Assembly: GCF_040567655.1 (NCBI RefSeq) | Contig: NZ_JBEXAC010000002.1 | Coordinates: 2,480,001-2,544,000 of the forward strand | Length of the DNA: 64,000 nucleotides | From: Chitinophaga sp. H8 | GTDB lineage: Bacteria; Bacteroidota; Bacteroidia; Chitinophagales; Chitinophagaceae | Direction: 5' to 3' | Part shown: positions 1-8,700 of the stretch, in pieces | Layout: each line of letters begins with the position of its first letter | Numbering within the stretch: the first letter of the stretch is position 1 | Notes under the pieces: generated by a model | What the model saw: the letters and a program-made list of their open reading frames with translations, nothing else | Databases searched by the model: none | What the model was told of the DNA's origin: nothing | Translations under genes and position numbers: made by a program

Positions 1-1
1 T

Positions 2-1096
2 ACAGAAGAGGAAGTGATCAGCTTTATCAAAAAGGATATCGAAGAAGCCATTGCACTATTACCTGCCAAGCATGATGATAGCCAGCTGGGCCGTTTTACA
101 GCTACTGCTGCTAAAGCGCTGCTGTCAAAAGTAACCCTCTATTATGCCAGTAGCCTGTGGAATCCTGGTAATGATGCGGCACGCTGGGAAGCCGCAGCCA
201 TAGCTGCGAAAGACGCGATCAGCTATGCGGAAAAAAATGGATATATCATCTCCCTGGGAGAAGTAGGCCAGAAAAAAGCATATGAACGTATTTTCCTGGA
301 GCTTAATAACCCTGAAGTGCTTTTCTGTAAAAATACTTACATGAGCAGCTACTGGGATTTTTATGCTTCTTCCCTGGGCTGTGGCGGCTGGTACGGAGAT
401 AGCCCTCTGCAGGAAATGGTGGATGACTATGAAACCGCAACGGGGCTTTCCATTAAAGATCCTGCTGCCCATTATAATAACCAGGACCCTTATATAAACA
501 GGGATCCCCGCTTTTACCAGAGTATCCTCTTTCACGGAGCCCAGTGGCAGGGAAGGAAAATCAATGTGGCACCCGGTGGGCTGGACAGGGATATGGACCG
601 GCAGCGTACCAACTATTTTGTACGTAAATATATCCAGGAAGGCCACAACCTTTTTACAGATGTTGGATCTATCTACCGCCGGTTTTCCATTTACCGTCTG
701 GGCGAATTGTACCTTAACTATGCAGAGGCCTGGAATGAAAGATATGGTCCGGATAATACCGTGTATGATGCGGTGAATAAACTCCGGAACAGAGCTGGTA
801 TGCCTGACCTGCCGGGGGGATTATCGAAAGAAATAATGCGCGAAAGAATACGCCATGAAAGAAGAATAGAACTGGCTTTCGAAGGCCACCGTTTCTGGGA
901 CGTTCGCCGCTGGAAAATTGCGGAACAGGTGGATAATGGGGAGGTACATGGTGTAAATGTAAGTACTGCCGGCGTATTCACCTATCCTGTATACGAAACA
1001 AGGGTATTCGATAAAAAGAAACATTACGTGTTCCCTATCCCGCAAAGTGAACTGGACAAAAATCAAAATATGAAACAAAACCCCGGTTGGGAATAG
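2..1096 (+). CDS. SusD/RagB-family outer-membrane glycan-binding lipoprotein, 5' end outside window
   Basis: C-terminal about 364 residues of a SusD-like protein, the surface lipoprotein that caps a SusC transporter and delivers glycan to it. The frame is open from base 2, so the signal peptide and N-terminal TPR part lie upstream of the window. Diagnostic features are the RHERRIELAFEGHRFWDVRR stretch and an ending of the form FPIPQSELDKN...QNPGW, both typical of the family C-terminus. It aligns along its whole visible length with the SusD at 29097-30794, including LTLYYAS, NVAPGGLD and WKIAEQVD. The two are clear paralogues. The stop lies just before the GH123-like gene at 1114, so the two are probably co-transcribed. 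A GTG at 14 is not the real start, because homology continues upstream of it. Confidence 0.93.
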   Translation, partial: TEEEVISFIKKDIEEAIALLPAKHDDSQLGRFTATAAKALLSKVTLYYASSLWNPGNDAARWEAAAIAAKDAISYAEKNGYIISLGEVGQKKAYERIFLELNNPEVLFCKNTYMSSYWDFYASSLGCGGWYGDSPLQEMVDDYETATGLSIKDPAAHYNNQDPYINRDPRFYQSILFHGAQWQGRKINVAPGGLDRDMDRQRTNYFVRKYIQEGHNLFTDVGSIYRRFSIYRLGELYLNYAEAWNERYGPDNTVYDAVNKLRNRAGMPDLPGGLSKEIMRERIRHERRIELAFEGHRFWDVRRWKIAEQVDNGEVHGVNVSTAGVFTYPVYETRVFDKKKHYVFPIPQSELDKNQNMKQNPGWE

Positions 1097-1113
1097 CGGC
1101 TAAATTTCAACTT

Positions 1114-4100
1114 ATGAAAATATGGAGTATGGCCATCATCATCCCGATGATGGCCGTTATGAACGCACAGGCACAATACAATGGGGAATCCCAGTTGCAG
1201 GACATCCATACGGATAATACCGTGTTTACCATCGCCAAAAATACCTGGGATGTTCAGCATAGAGGCAACCACCGGGCCATCGTTCAGGTGAAACAAACAG
1301 GCATCAAAGCGGTAAAGGTGATCCTGCCCTGGAGAAGAACAGATGAGCATCCCGAAAATAAGCAGGTGATCATTACAGAACTGGCTACAGGACAGGTGGT
1401 GAAAAACATATATCCGGCACTGATGAGCCGGGAAAAAGGAATCCTGGTATTTGAACCTTCCGCCCTGCCAGCTAAATACGCCATTTATTACCTGCCATTC
1501 AATTACCGGAACAACTGGGATGATGCCAGATATGGTCCGCCCTGGAATGATTACCTCCCTGCTGATTATAAAACAGACAGCAGCTGGCTGCAAACTGTAA
1601 AGCTGGGCATTGACCAGCTGCCGCAAGCCGGCGTGGAAAAATTTGAGGCACGGTTGTCGCATGATTTCTTTACTTCCATGGGCCTGATAGCTACCCAAAC
1701 GGAAACGCAGCTACTAAAAAAGAAATCAGTAAATGATTTTACCGTGTTTCCGGAAGACCGGGCTTTTCCCATCCGTTTAACAGATGACCTGCCGCTGCGA
1801 TGGATCCGGCAACCCCGCAAGGCTGCTTTCTCCGGGCAGGCCATGCGGCAGGAGTATTATTGCTACCAGCTGGGGATATGGGCCAATAAAAAGGCACTGG
1901 AAGAGGTGAGCGTGGTGTTCTCGAAACTGACGCATCAGCAGGGGAAGGACAGTATTGCCAGGGATAGTATCACCTGTTTTAACCAGGAAGGCACTAACTG
2001 GAATGGGGAAACGGTTCGCTATAAAGTAGCTGTTCCGGCAGATCATGTACAGGCGCTGTGGTGTGGGATAGCTATCCCCGCCAATGCAAAGCCCGGCAGG
2101 TATGAAGGTTGGGCTACTGTTACGGCTACCAATGCCCGGCCTCAGCAAATTAAGATCACTATCCAGGTAAAGGAACAGGTATTGCCCGACCGGGGCGATG
2201 GGGAGCTATGGCGCCATGCCCGCCTGCGCTGGCTCAATTCTACTTTAGGTATGAGTAATGAAGTGATCGCTCCCTTTGCACCATTGGTAAAACAAAACAA
2301 TGTTATCCAGGTAGCAGGAAAACAGCTTACACTCAACAGCTATGGCTTGCCGGAACAGGTGCAGGTAAATAACCGGCAACTGCTAAAAACTCCCATGCAA
2401 TTCACTATCAGCACCGGTATAGCTACACTGGCATTAACACCGGGCAAAACCGTCTTTACATCGGCGGCCGACGGGTGCATCAAATGGGAAAATAACTGGC
2501 AGGCCCCTACGCTGGAAATACTGTGCCGGGGACAGATTGAGTTTGACGGTTTCGTTAAATACGCGCTGACGATCCGCCCTAAAGGCAACCCGGTTACACT
2601 CAGCAATACACAGCTGGAATTACATTTTCCGGCACAGCTGGTGCCTTATATGATGGGGGCCGGATTAGCCGGAGGCAAAAGACCCGCTGCTTATTCCTGG
2701 GACTGGAAAGGCCCCTGGGACAGCTTCTGGATAGGTGATGTATTGGGCGGACTGCACCTGGAAATGCGGGGTGGTACTTATCATGGCCCGCTGTTAAATG
2801 ATTATAAACCTGCACCACCCCCTGCCTGGTATAACAATGGCAAGGGAGGAATTACCCTGCAGGAAGCGGGAAGCGGACAGGTGAAGATGACCATTTTTAC
2901 AGGTGAGCGGACGCTGCAACAGGATGCAACGCTGGAGATGCCTTTTGCTATGCTGATCACACCGGCAAAAGAAGTGCATCCTAAAAAACACTTTTCGGAA
3001 AGATACTATCATCAGGATCCCACAAAAGTGGAGCAAGCTGCACAGTATGGTGCCAATATTATCAATATCCATCACAATGCGGTACAGAACCCTTACATCA
3101 ACTACCCCTTTATCGAAAGGGATACGCTGATCAGTTATGTAAAGGCACAGCATAAAGCAGGCAGGAAAGTAAAACTTTATTACACTATCCGGGAGCTGAC
3201 GAACTACACCACGGAAATCTATGCCCTCAAAAGCCTGGGGCATGAAATATTTCCGGGTGGTCCCGGACAGGGCGCGCCCTGGTTATCAGAACACCTTGTC
3301 AACGATTATAAAGGAGCCTGGTATACGCCTGTTGGCAACCAGAGCGCAGATGCATCTATTGTTTTAAATGGTTTTTCCAGATGGATCAACTATTATATTG
3401 AGGGACTGAACTGGATGATGAAAAATTACGGGATCGATGGATTATACCTGGATGATGTGGCCTACGACCGCGAAGTGCTGAAACGTATGCGCCGGGTAAT
3501 GATGGCCAATAATCCAGGGGCATTGCTCGACCTGCATTCCAACACCAATTATTCTATCGGACCGGCCAATCAGTATGCTGATTTTTTCCCTTACCTGGAC
3601 CGGGTATGGTTTGGTGAATGGTTCCGGTATAATAAAATGACACCTGATGAATGGCTGGTGCAGTTTTCCGGTATCCCCTTCGGCGTGATGAGTGAAATGC
3701 TACAGGATGGGGGCAACAGATGGCTGGGAATGGTATACGGTGCTACCACCAGGTTCTATAATTCAGATGAAACGGCGCCCGGCCCTATCTGGAAATATTG
3801 GGATGCAGTAGATATCGGGAATAAGACAATGTATGGTTACTGGAATGAAGATTGCCCGGTAAAGTGTGATAATGAAAATGTGAAGGTAACTGCTTATGCA
3901 GGCAAGGACACTTTATTACTGGCCATCGGCAATTTCAGTGATACGCTGCAGCAGGCCCGGCTGTCATTGACCGGTGAATGGAAAAGCTGGGAAGGACAGG
4001 TGCAAATGGAAGCTCCTGCTATTGAAAGATATCAGGAAGCCCGGACATTTACAGCAGGACAACCCATCACGGTGCCTCCCAAAAAAGGATGGTTAGTACT

Positions 4101-4128
4101 GCTGACCAGGAAGGAGTCATCACGCTAA
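1114..4128 (+). CDS. Secreted GH123-like / DUF6067-type glycoside hydrolase candidate
   Basis: 1004-residue secreted protein. The ATG at 1114 is chosen because it gives a clean signal peptide (MKIWSMAIIIPMMAVMNAQA). An in-frame start at 1087 would overlap the upstream SusD and add nine residues before it. The N-terminal two-thirds looks like beta-sandwich domains. A barrel-like region follows from about residue 620 (ANIINIHHN) and contains GIDGLYLDDVAYDR, with Asp780-Asp781 at the end of a predicted strand. That resembles the catalytic barrel of the GH123-related DUF6067 family. By family it would be a glycosidase acting outside the inner membrane; known GH123 enzymes release N-acetylgalactosamine. 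The substrate here is not determined. It sits 17 bp after a SusD gene and upstream of a second glycosidase, as expected for PUL enzymes. Family assignment is from memory of motifs. Confidence 0.7.
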   Translation: MKIWSMAIIIPMMAVMNAQAQYNGESQLQDIHTDNTVFTIAKNTWDVQHRGNHRAIVQVKQTGIKAVKVILPWRRTDEHPENKQVIITELATGQVVKNIYPALMSREKGILVFEPSALPAKYAIYYLPFNYRNNWDDARYGPPWNDYLPADYKTDSSWLQTVKLGIDQLPQAGVEKFEARLSHDFFTSMGLIATQTETQLLKKKSVNDFTVFPEDRAFPIRLTDDLPLRWIRQPRKAAFSGQAMRQEYYCYQLGIWANKKALEEVSVVFSKLTHQQGKDSIARDSITCFNQEGTNWNGETVRYKVAVPADHVQALWCGIAIPANAKPGRYEGWATVTATNARPQQIKITIQVKEQVLPDRGDGELWRHARLRWLNSTLGMSNEVIAPFAPLVKQNNVIQVAGKQLTLNSYGLPEQVQVNNRQLLKTPMQFTISTGIATLALTPGKTVFTSAADGCIKWENNWQAPTLEILCRGQIEFDGFVKYALTIRPKGNPVTLSNTQLELHFPAQLVPYMMGAGLAGGKRPAAYSWDWKGPWDSFWIGDVLGGLHLEMRGGTYHGPLLNDYKPAPPPAWYNNGKGGITLQEAGSGQVKMTIFTGERTLQQDATLEMPFAMLITPAKEVHPKKHFSERYYHQDPTKVEQAAQYGANIINIHHNAVQNPYINYPFIERDTLISYVKAQHKAGRKVKLYYTIRELTNYTTEIYALKSLGHEIFPGGPGQGAPWLSEHLVNDYKGAWYTPVGNQSADASIVLNGFSRWINYYIEGLNWMMKNYGIDGLYLDDVAYDREVLKRMRRVMMANNPGALLDLHSNTNYSIGPANQYADFFPYLDRVWFGEWFRYNKMTPDEWLVQFSGIPFGVMSEMLQDGGNRWLGMVYGATTRFYNSDETAPGPIWKYWDAVDIGNKTMYGYWNEDCPVKCDNENVKVTAYAGKDTLLLAIGNFSDTLQQARLSLTGEWKSWEGQVQMEAPAIERYQEARTFTAGQPITVPPKKGWLVLLTRKESSR

Positions 4129-4310
4129 ATAACAAACACTACAGAAATCAGGATAGCAGGGAATATGATTTAATCCAATAGAAATTTAAAATTTATCAGT
4201 ACTTTATACCTGGATGACATTTGCCAACGGGACCCCGCTGTACAGAGTGGCCGTAGTACCTGTATAAGACAGGAAAGTGCTGGTATTTTTTAAAACATAA
4301 AATCTTATAG

Positions 4311-5744
4311 GTGAAACATTTTTCCCTGCTCCCTATTATCATCTGCATGGCTTTATCAGGTCTGCAGTGTTCACATCCCACTGTAAAACATAAGTCGCCC
4401 GCCGAAGATACATTGCCGGTAACCGGCAGACCCCTGTTTAAAGATTTTATGGGGATCAACGGGCATTTTACTTTTAAGCCGGAGCTATACAACCAGGTAT
4501 GCCGCCTGGTACGCAACTATCATAACATAGACTGGGACGTAAAGCAATTGGGTAATCCTGTTACTATTCCCGTAGCGGCCAACCAGGTGAACTGGAAAAC
4601 CAGTGTATACGGTCCCTGGAAAAATGCGGGCTTTGAAACGGATATCTGTATTCAGTTTGCCTCTTTCGGCGCAGGTCATCCCAACTATCAGCAATTATGG
4701 GCTGGTAAAGAGCAGTGGTGCTATGATTATGGAAAGGCAATGGCGGCTTATTATGGTCCTTCTGGTAAGGAACAGCTAGCTACTTCCATGGAAATCGGTA
4801 ATGAACCCGGCGCCCGTTTTGATACCTTGTTATTCCGTACCATCTTTAAAAAAATGGCCCAGGGTATCCGGGATGGAGACCCGAAAGTAAAGATACTGAC
4901 CCCTACTGTACATGCACGTAAGGCAGATCCTTATTCCCAGAGCCTGTATGGCATGTATGCACAGCAGGATATTCTGCCCCTGTATGATGTGATCAATGTG
5001 CATACTTATTCCACCCTGGAAAAATCAGCTACTTCCGAAAATACCTGGAACCGCAGTTATCCGGAAGATCCGGAACTCAATTACCTGAAAGTAATTGACG
5101 AAGCTATTGCGTGGCGGAACAATTATGCCGGGGATAAAGCGGTGTGGGTAACAGAATTCGGATATGATGCCTGTACTCCCGAGGCCATGAAACACCGGAA
5201 AGACTGGGCATTGAAACTAAACTGGCAGGGGGCCAGCGACCTGATGCAGGCGCAATACCTGGTACGCTCTTTCCTGGTTTTTGCAGAGCGGGATGTACAG
5301 CGGGCTTATCTGTATTATTACAATGATGAGGATGAGGCATCGTTTCATGCAGCCTCCGGACTTACCCGCAATTTTAATCCCAAGATGTCTTTCTGGGCAG
5401 TAAAGCAACTGTATCAAACCTTGGGTGATTACCGGTTTAAACGTGCCGTAAAGCGGCAGGCAGGAGAACTGTATGTATATGAATTTGAGCATGGGCAGGA
5501 CCCCAAAAAGCTGGTATGGGTGGCCTGGTCACCTACAGGGGCCAAAACGCAGGAACAACAGGGATATAAGCCCCATGAAACTGCTGTTACGCTGCACAAC
5601 CTGCCGGGTACACCGGTGCATGTGACAGGCATGGCTACGGCAGCTGGCGATGCACCACAACCCGCCTGGCAGGATGTGGGCGATGCTGCCATGACGCTTA
5701 CCATTGGAGAAAGTCCGGTGTATATAACGATCCACCGTTTTTAA
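4311..5744 (+). CDS. Clan GH-A type glycoside hydrolase, exported
   Basis: 477-residue protein beginning at a GTG. The N-terminus is a hydrophobic export signal ending near Cys20. Gln at -1 of that cysteine makes the lipobox weak, so lipidation is uncertain. The body has the two landmarks of a clan A retaining glycosidase on a TIM barrel: MEIGNEPG, where Glu165 after Asn is the likely acid/base, and WVTEFGYD, where Glu282 is the likely nucleophile. Between them is INVHTYS. The C-terminal about 80 residues look like a small beta-domain, common in GH39 and GH5 relatives. The exact GH family cannot be fixed by eye. It lies 182 bp after the GH123-like gene on the same strand, with no terminator visible between them, so it may be the last gene of that PUL. 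The intervening stretch holds no other gene. Confidence 0.75.
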   Translation: MKHFSLLPIIICMALSGLQCSHPTVKHKSPAEDTLPVTGRPLFKDFMGINGHFTFKPELYNQVCRLVRNYHNIDWDVKQLGNPVTIPVAANQVNWKTSVYGPWKNAGFETDICIQFASFGAGHPNYQQLWAGKEQWCYDYGKAMAAYYGPSGKEQLATSMEIGNEPGARFDTLLFRTIFKKMAQGIRDGDPKVKILTPTVHARKADPYSQSLYGMYAQQDILPLYDVINVHTYSTLEKSATSENTWNRSYPEDPELNYLKVIDEAIAWRNNYAGDKAVWVTEFGYDACTPEAMKHRKDWALKLNWQGASDLMQAQYLVRSFLVFAERDVQRAYLYYYNDEDEASFHAASGLTRNFNPKMSFWAVKQLYQTLGDYRFKRAVKRQAGELYVYEFEHGQDPKKLVWVAWSPTGAKTQEQQGYKPHETAVTLHNLPGTPVHVTGMATAAGDAPQPAWQDVGDAAMTLTIGESPVYITIHRF

Positions 5745-5843
5745 TGCGGTGAAGCGTGAAAATAATATCAGTAGGGTGGCGAAACAGGTGGGATAAGTAC
5801 TGTTTAAGTGCAGTTTTAGCTATAGATACTCCTATGCAAAGCC

Positions 5844-5898
5844 TACTTTAAAGTACCTTTAAAGTATCTTTAAAGCATCTTTGAAGTACCTATAAAGT
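5844..5898. repeat. Five tandem copies of an 11-bp unit with CTTTAAAG core
   Basis: Five head-to-tail 11-bp units run 5844-5854, 5855-5865, 5866-5876, 5877-5887 and 5888-5898. The unit is close to ACCTTTAAAGT. The first three contain the perfect 8-bp palindrome CTTTAAAG, and the last two carry single changes within it. The period is about one helical turn, so all copies face the same side of the DNA. The array lies between two convergent genes and runs into a large inverted repeat. It could be a protein-binding array or slipped-strand product; function unknown. Confidence 0.85.
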
Positions 5899-5933
5899 AC
5901 CCCTTATAAGGGATACTATATAGGTACTTGAAA
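5880..5933. repeat. Large inverted repeat, 46-bp core palindrome
   Basis: The core is symmetric about 5906.5. The centre CCCTTATAAGGG (5901-5912) is perfect. The outer arms AAGTACCTATA (5884-5894) and TATAGGTACTT (5919-5929) are perfect complements. Only pairs 5895/5918 and 5900/5913 mismatch across 23 pairs. Three more pairs (5880-5882 with 5931-5933) extend it beyond one mismatch. Its left arm overlaps the last two 11-bp units. There is no T-run on either strand next to the stem, so it is not a standard intrinsic terminator, though it sits where convergent transcription of the GH-A and TlpA-like genes would end. Confidence 0.85.
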
Positions 5934-5965
5934 TATCGGTTATAGGATTTTCACCTATGGGATAT

Positions 5966-7105
5966 TTACTTGTCAAGGAGGGCTTTTAATTGTTGATGTA
6001 AGGCATCTCCCCGCAGGTTTTGCGCTACTACCTTACCATCAGGGCCAATCAGATAGTTTTGAGGGATGGCCTGTATGCCATACAGCTTTGCGGCTTCATT
6101 GTTCCAGAATTTCAGATCGGATACCTGTGTCCAGGTAAGCTGATCATCCGCAATAGCTTTCAGCCAGCGATCCCGTGCATCCGGCTTGTCCAGCGATACA
6201 CCCAATACAGTAAAACCCTTATCCTTGTATTGCTGAAAGGCTTTTACTACATGCGGGTTTTCTGCCCGGCAGGGAACGCACCAGCTGGCCCAGAAATCCA
6301 GCAGCACATATTTTCCCCGGAAAGAAGACAGGCGGATCATCGTACCACTGGTATCAGCCTGAGCAAAATCAGGGGCTATTTGTCCTATACCGGTTTTCCG
6401 GGCTATTTCGAGCCTTCCTGCAAAAGTTTTTGCCGCCTTCCCTTTCCGTACATTAGCAGATAGTGCTTCAAACATGGGATGGATGGTGCTGTAATCAAGC
6501 GCGCCACCGGCATATTCTATCAGGGCATCCAGGCTGACCAGGCTGCGGGGGTTTTTGATGATATAATCCTTCAGCTGTTCGTTTTTAGCTGCTCTTATTT
6601 TTCCCAGCGCACTGTCGCGACTGGCTTTAACAGCAGGGTCTTTTTTGTCAGCATCGGATAGTGCGGCATAGTCTTTCATCAGTTGCCGCAACTGGTCTGT
6701 TTGTGGTTTTATAAGACGGGAAAGCACGGTATAATCCTTGTTGACCGGACCGCCTTTTATTTCCGCTGCACGAAAAGAGTTATTGACGGAGGTAACTGTT
6801 ATAACACCTGGTTCCAGGTAAAGATTGATCACTTCTACAGCAGCACGTTTATTGGCATCTTTACTTTTAGACGTCAGTGCCAGAAATACCTTTATTGGTT
6901 CGCTGCGATTGCCTTTCAGCTCAAACATGCCATTTTGGATCATGGCGGAGTCTTCCACCAGCTTTCCATCTTCCGGAAACTGCATGACCACTTTGGAGGA
7001 ATCATGCCCGGTGCCCACATTACCTTTGATTTTATATTGCCAGGATTTTTGGGCACACACCGTCAGGGAAGGTCCCAGTAATAATAACAGGAATACTTTT
7101 TTCAT
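5966..7105 (-). CDS. TlpA-like thiol-disulfide oxidoreductase with N-terminal DUF4369-type domain
   Basis: 379-residue exported protein with a signal peptide ending CAQ. The N-terminal half (about 25-130) matches the DUF4369 beta-domain often joined to Bacteroidota thioredoxins. A helical linker follows. The C-terminal about 140 residues are a thioredoxin/AhpC-TSA domain with WASWCVPCR (Cys276 and Cys279) and the cis-proline segment AIPQNYLI. By family it reduces or exchanges disulfides of periplasmic proteins. It is the last gene of a leftward group (FecR, SusC, SusD, TlpA-like), 56 bp after SusD. The pairing of SusCD with a thioredoxin-fold protein and no glycosidase is seen elsewhere in this phylum; the cargo is unknown. 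Confidence 0.88.
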   Translation of the reverse strand: MKKVFLLLLLGPSLTVCAQKSWQYKIKGNVGTGHDSSKVVMQFPEDGKLVEDSAMIQNGMFELKGNRSEPIKVFLALTSKSKDANKRAAVEVINLYLEPGVITVTSVNNSFRAAEIKGGPVNKDYTVLSRLIKPQTDQLRQLMKDYAALSDADKKDPAVKASRDSALGKIRAAKNEQLKDYIIKNPRSLVSLDALIEYAGGALDYSTIHPMFEALSANVRKGKAAKTFAGRLEIARKTGIGQIAPDFAQADTSGTMIRLSSFRGKYVLLDFWASWCVPCRAENPHVVKAFQQYKDKGFTVLGVSLDKPDARDRWLKAIADDQLTWTQVSDLKFWNNEAAKLYGIQAIPQNYLIGPDGKVVAQNLRGDALHQQLKALLDK

Positions 7106-7161
7106 GTGTTGGTTCGTTGATTTTTGCGCAATATACTGGTTTGCATATCAATATCTTAAGA

Positions 7162-8670
7162 TTAAGGATTGTCGGTCAAACCAGGTGATTGAGATAATAA
7201 TTTTTCAGAAAACTTTAATACAAAACGTGTTGGTTTGAGTGTATAGGTAGCCGTTATATTGCCATCGGCACCGTATACGGTATGTTTATATTGGGCATCT
7301 GCAAAAAGCGGGTCGGTAGACAGGCGGCGCATATCAAACCACCTGAATCCCATGGTGGCAAATTCGCGACGGCGTTCTTCAATAATAAACCGGATCAGTC
7401 CGGGTTGGTCCGCAGGTATCCCGGCGGCGGCATCTGCTGCGGGCATCCGGTGGTTGCGAAGCGTCAGCAGGTGTTTGGTAGCACCGGTGATATCGCCGGT
7501 ACGGGCTTTTGCTTCGGCGCTTAATAAATAGAGGTCGGGCAATTGTATACCGATGGAGTTGCCGATGAATCCTGCCCTCGACCGGTAAAGTCCGGCCGGA
7601 AGGGCAGGTGCAGGTCCGGGATAAATAGGGCTATAGGTATTGGAATATAATTTCAGGCGCTGGTCATTAGGGCCATACAGGGCATAGGTTTCCGGGCTGA
7701 TCACCAATGCAGAAGAGGCCCCCATCCAGGTGATGGCCACAGACTGTGCTACCAGTGTTTCGGGATAGCCATGTCCTTGTGCAGGGGTAGGCACCATGTC
7801 GGGTGTGGTGAAAATATACCCTGTTATCGGGTTATTGACCTTAGCAGTATTGTAATCTATCAACCCCACTTTACCACTTACTGTAAATGCAGCAGGCAGT
7901 TGTGTGATGGCATCGTCCAGCAGTGCATCTGCACGTGTGGCATTACCCATAAACAGGTATACTTTGCCGAGCAATGCCGTAGCTCCTGCGCGGGTAAAGC
8001 GGTTGGCATCCGTTTGTACAAGCGGTAATTTGGGGATGGCGCTGGTCAGATCGTCTATTATCTGATCATATACTTCCTGTACAGATGCACGTACGAAGCT
8101 GGTTTGTGTAAAATCACTTTGCAGTACAATAGGTACACCAGGATCGGTAGCTGCTGTGGCGGCGTTATAAGGTTTACCAAAATAATTGATCAGCATAAAA
8201 TAAGCGAAACCACGTTGTGTACGGGCTTCTGCCTGGTATTGTTCTTTTTGTTGTAAGGTACCTCCGGAGGCGTCCATTACTTCATGAAAAATTTTATTGA
8301 TACTGTACAGTCGATTGTATAAACCGGCTATTTCATTACAATCTTCATCGGGGCGGTACACGTTATCCGCCCAGGCAAACAGGTTTTGCCCACGGTTGGC
8401 GGGAGCACTGAAGGTGGAGGGATTGGAGAAGTAAGGCTCCAGTCCGGCTACGTCATCTCCTGCAATATGCTGGGCATTAAGAAAAAAACCATTGCCGGTA
8501 AGCCGGTTAAAGAGTACATCTTCCAGCATATTGTTGTAGTCAGCAATATTGCCGGCAATAACTTTGCCTTTGGGCTTTACATCCAGAAAACCTTTGGTGC
8601 AGGACCACAGACTGATAGCTAATAACATCACGCCAGCCGCTGCAGGTATATTTTTTATAGTCAATTTCAT
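7162..8670 (-). CDS. SusD/RagB-family outer-membrane lipoprotein
   Basis: 502-residue SusD-like lipoprotein. The signal sequence ends in LWSC, with the lipidated Cys followed by TKGFLDVKPKG, the usual SusD N-terminus. Family landmarks include ARTQRGFAYFMLINYFGKPY and the C-terminal EERRREFATMGFRWFDMRR. It is at the short end of the family, which suits the subgroup that accompanies thioredoxin-type neighbours, and nothing indicates truncation. It lies 30 bp downstream of the SusC gene and forms a transporter pair with it at the outer membrane. The ligand is unknown because no carbohydrate-active enzyme is encoded in this group. Confidence 0.93.
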   Translation of the reverse strand: MKLTIKNIPAAAGVMLLAISLWSCTKGFLDVKPKGKVIAGNIADYNNMLEDVLFNRLTGNGFFLNAQHIAGDDVAGLEPYFSNPSTFSAPANRGQNLFAWADNVYRPDEDCNEIAGLYNRLYSINKIFHEVMDASGGTLQQKEQYQAEARTQRGFAYFMLINYFGKPYNAATAATDPGVPIVLQSDFTQTSFVRASVQEVYDQIIDDLTSAIPKLPLVQTDANRFTRAGATALLGKVYLFMGNATRADALLDDAITQLPAAFTVSGKVGLIDYNTAKVNNPITGYIFTTPDMVPTPAQGHGYPETLVAQSVAITWMGASSALVISPETYALYGPNDQRLKLYSNTYSPIYPGPAPALPAGLYRSRAGFIGNSIGIQLPDLYLLSAEAKARTGDITGATKHLLTLRNHRMPAADAAAGIPADQPGLIRFIIEERRREFATMGFRWFDMRRLSTDPLFADAQYKHTVYGADGNITATYTLKPTRFVLKFSEKLLSQSPGLTDNP

Positions 8671-8700
8671 ATTTGTATGTTGAAAGTGTTGCTGTCTGTA

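Noticed and set aside
5844..5898. Short repeats as a CRISPR array
   Set aside because: Units are only 11 bp, directly abutting, with no unique spacers, and no cas genes are present.
5880..5933. Treating the large palindrome as an intrinsic terminator
   Set aside because: Neither strand has a T-run directly after the stem, unlike the clear terminators elsewhere in this window.
7162..8670. SusD of 502 residues as a damaged gene
   Set aside because: Signal, lipobox and C-terminal family motifs are all intact and in frame; the length is within the family's range.
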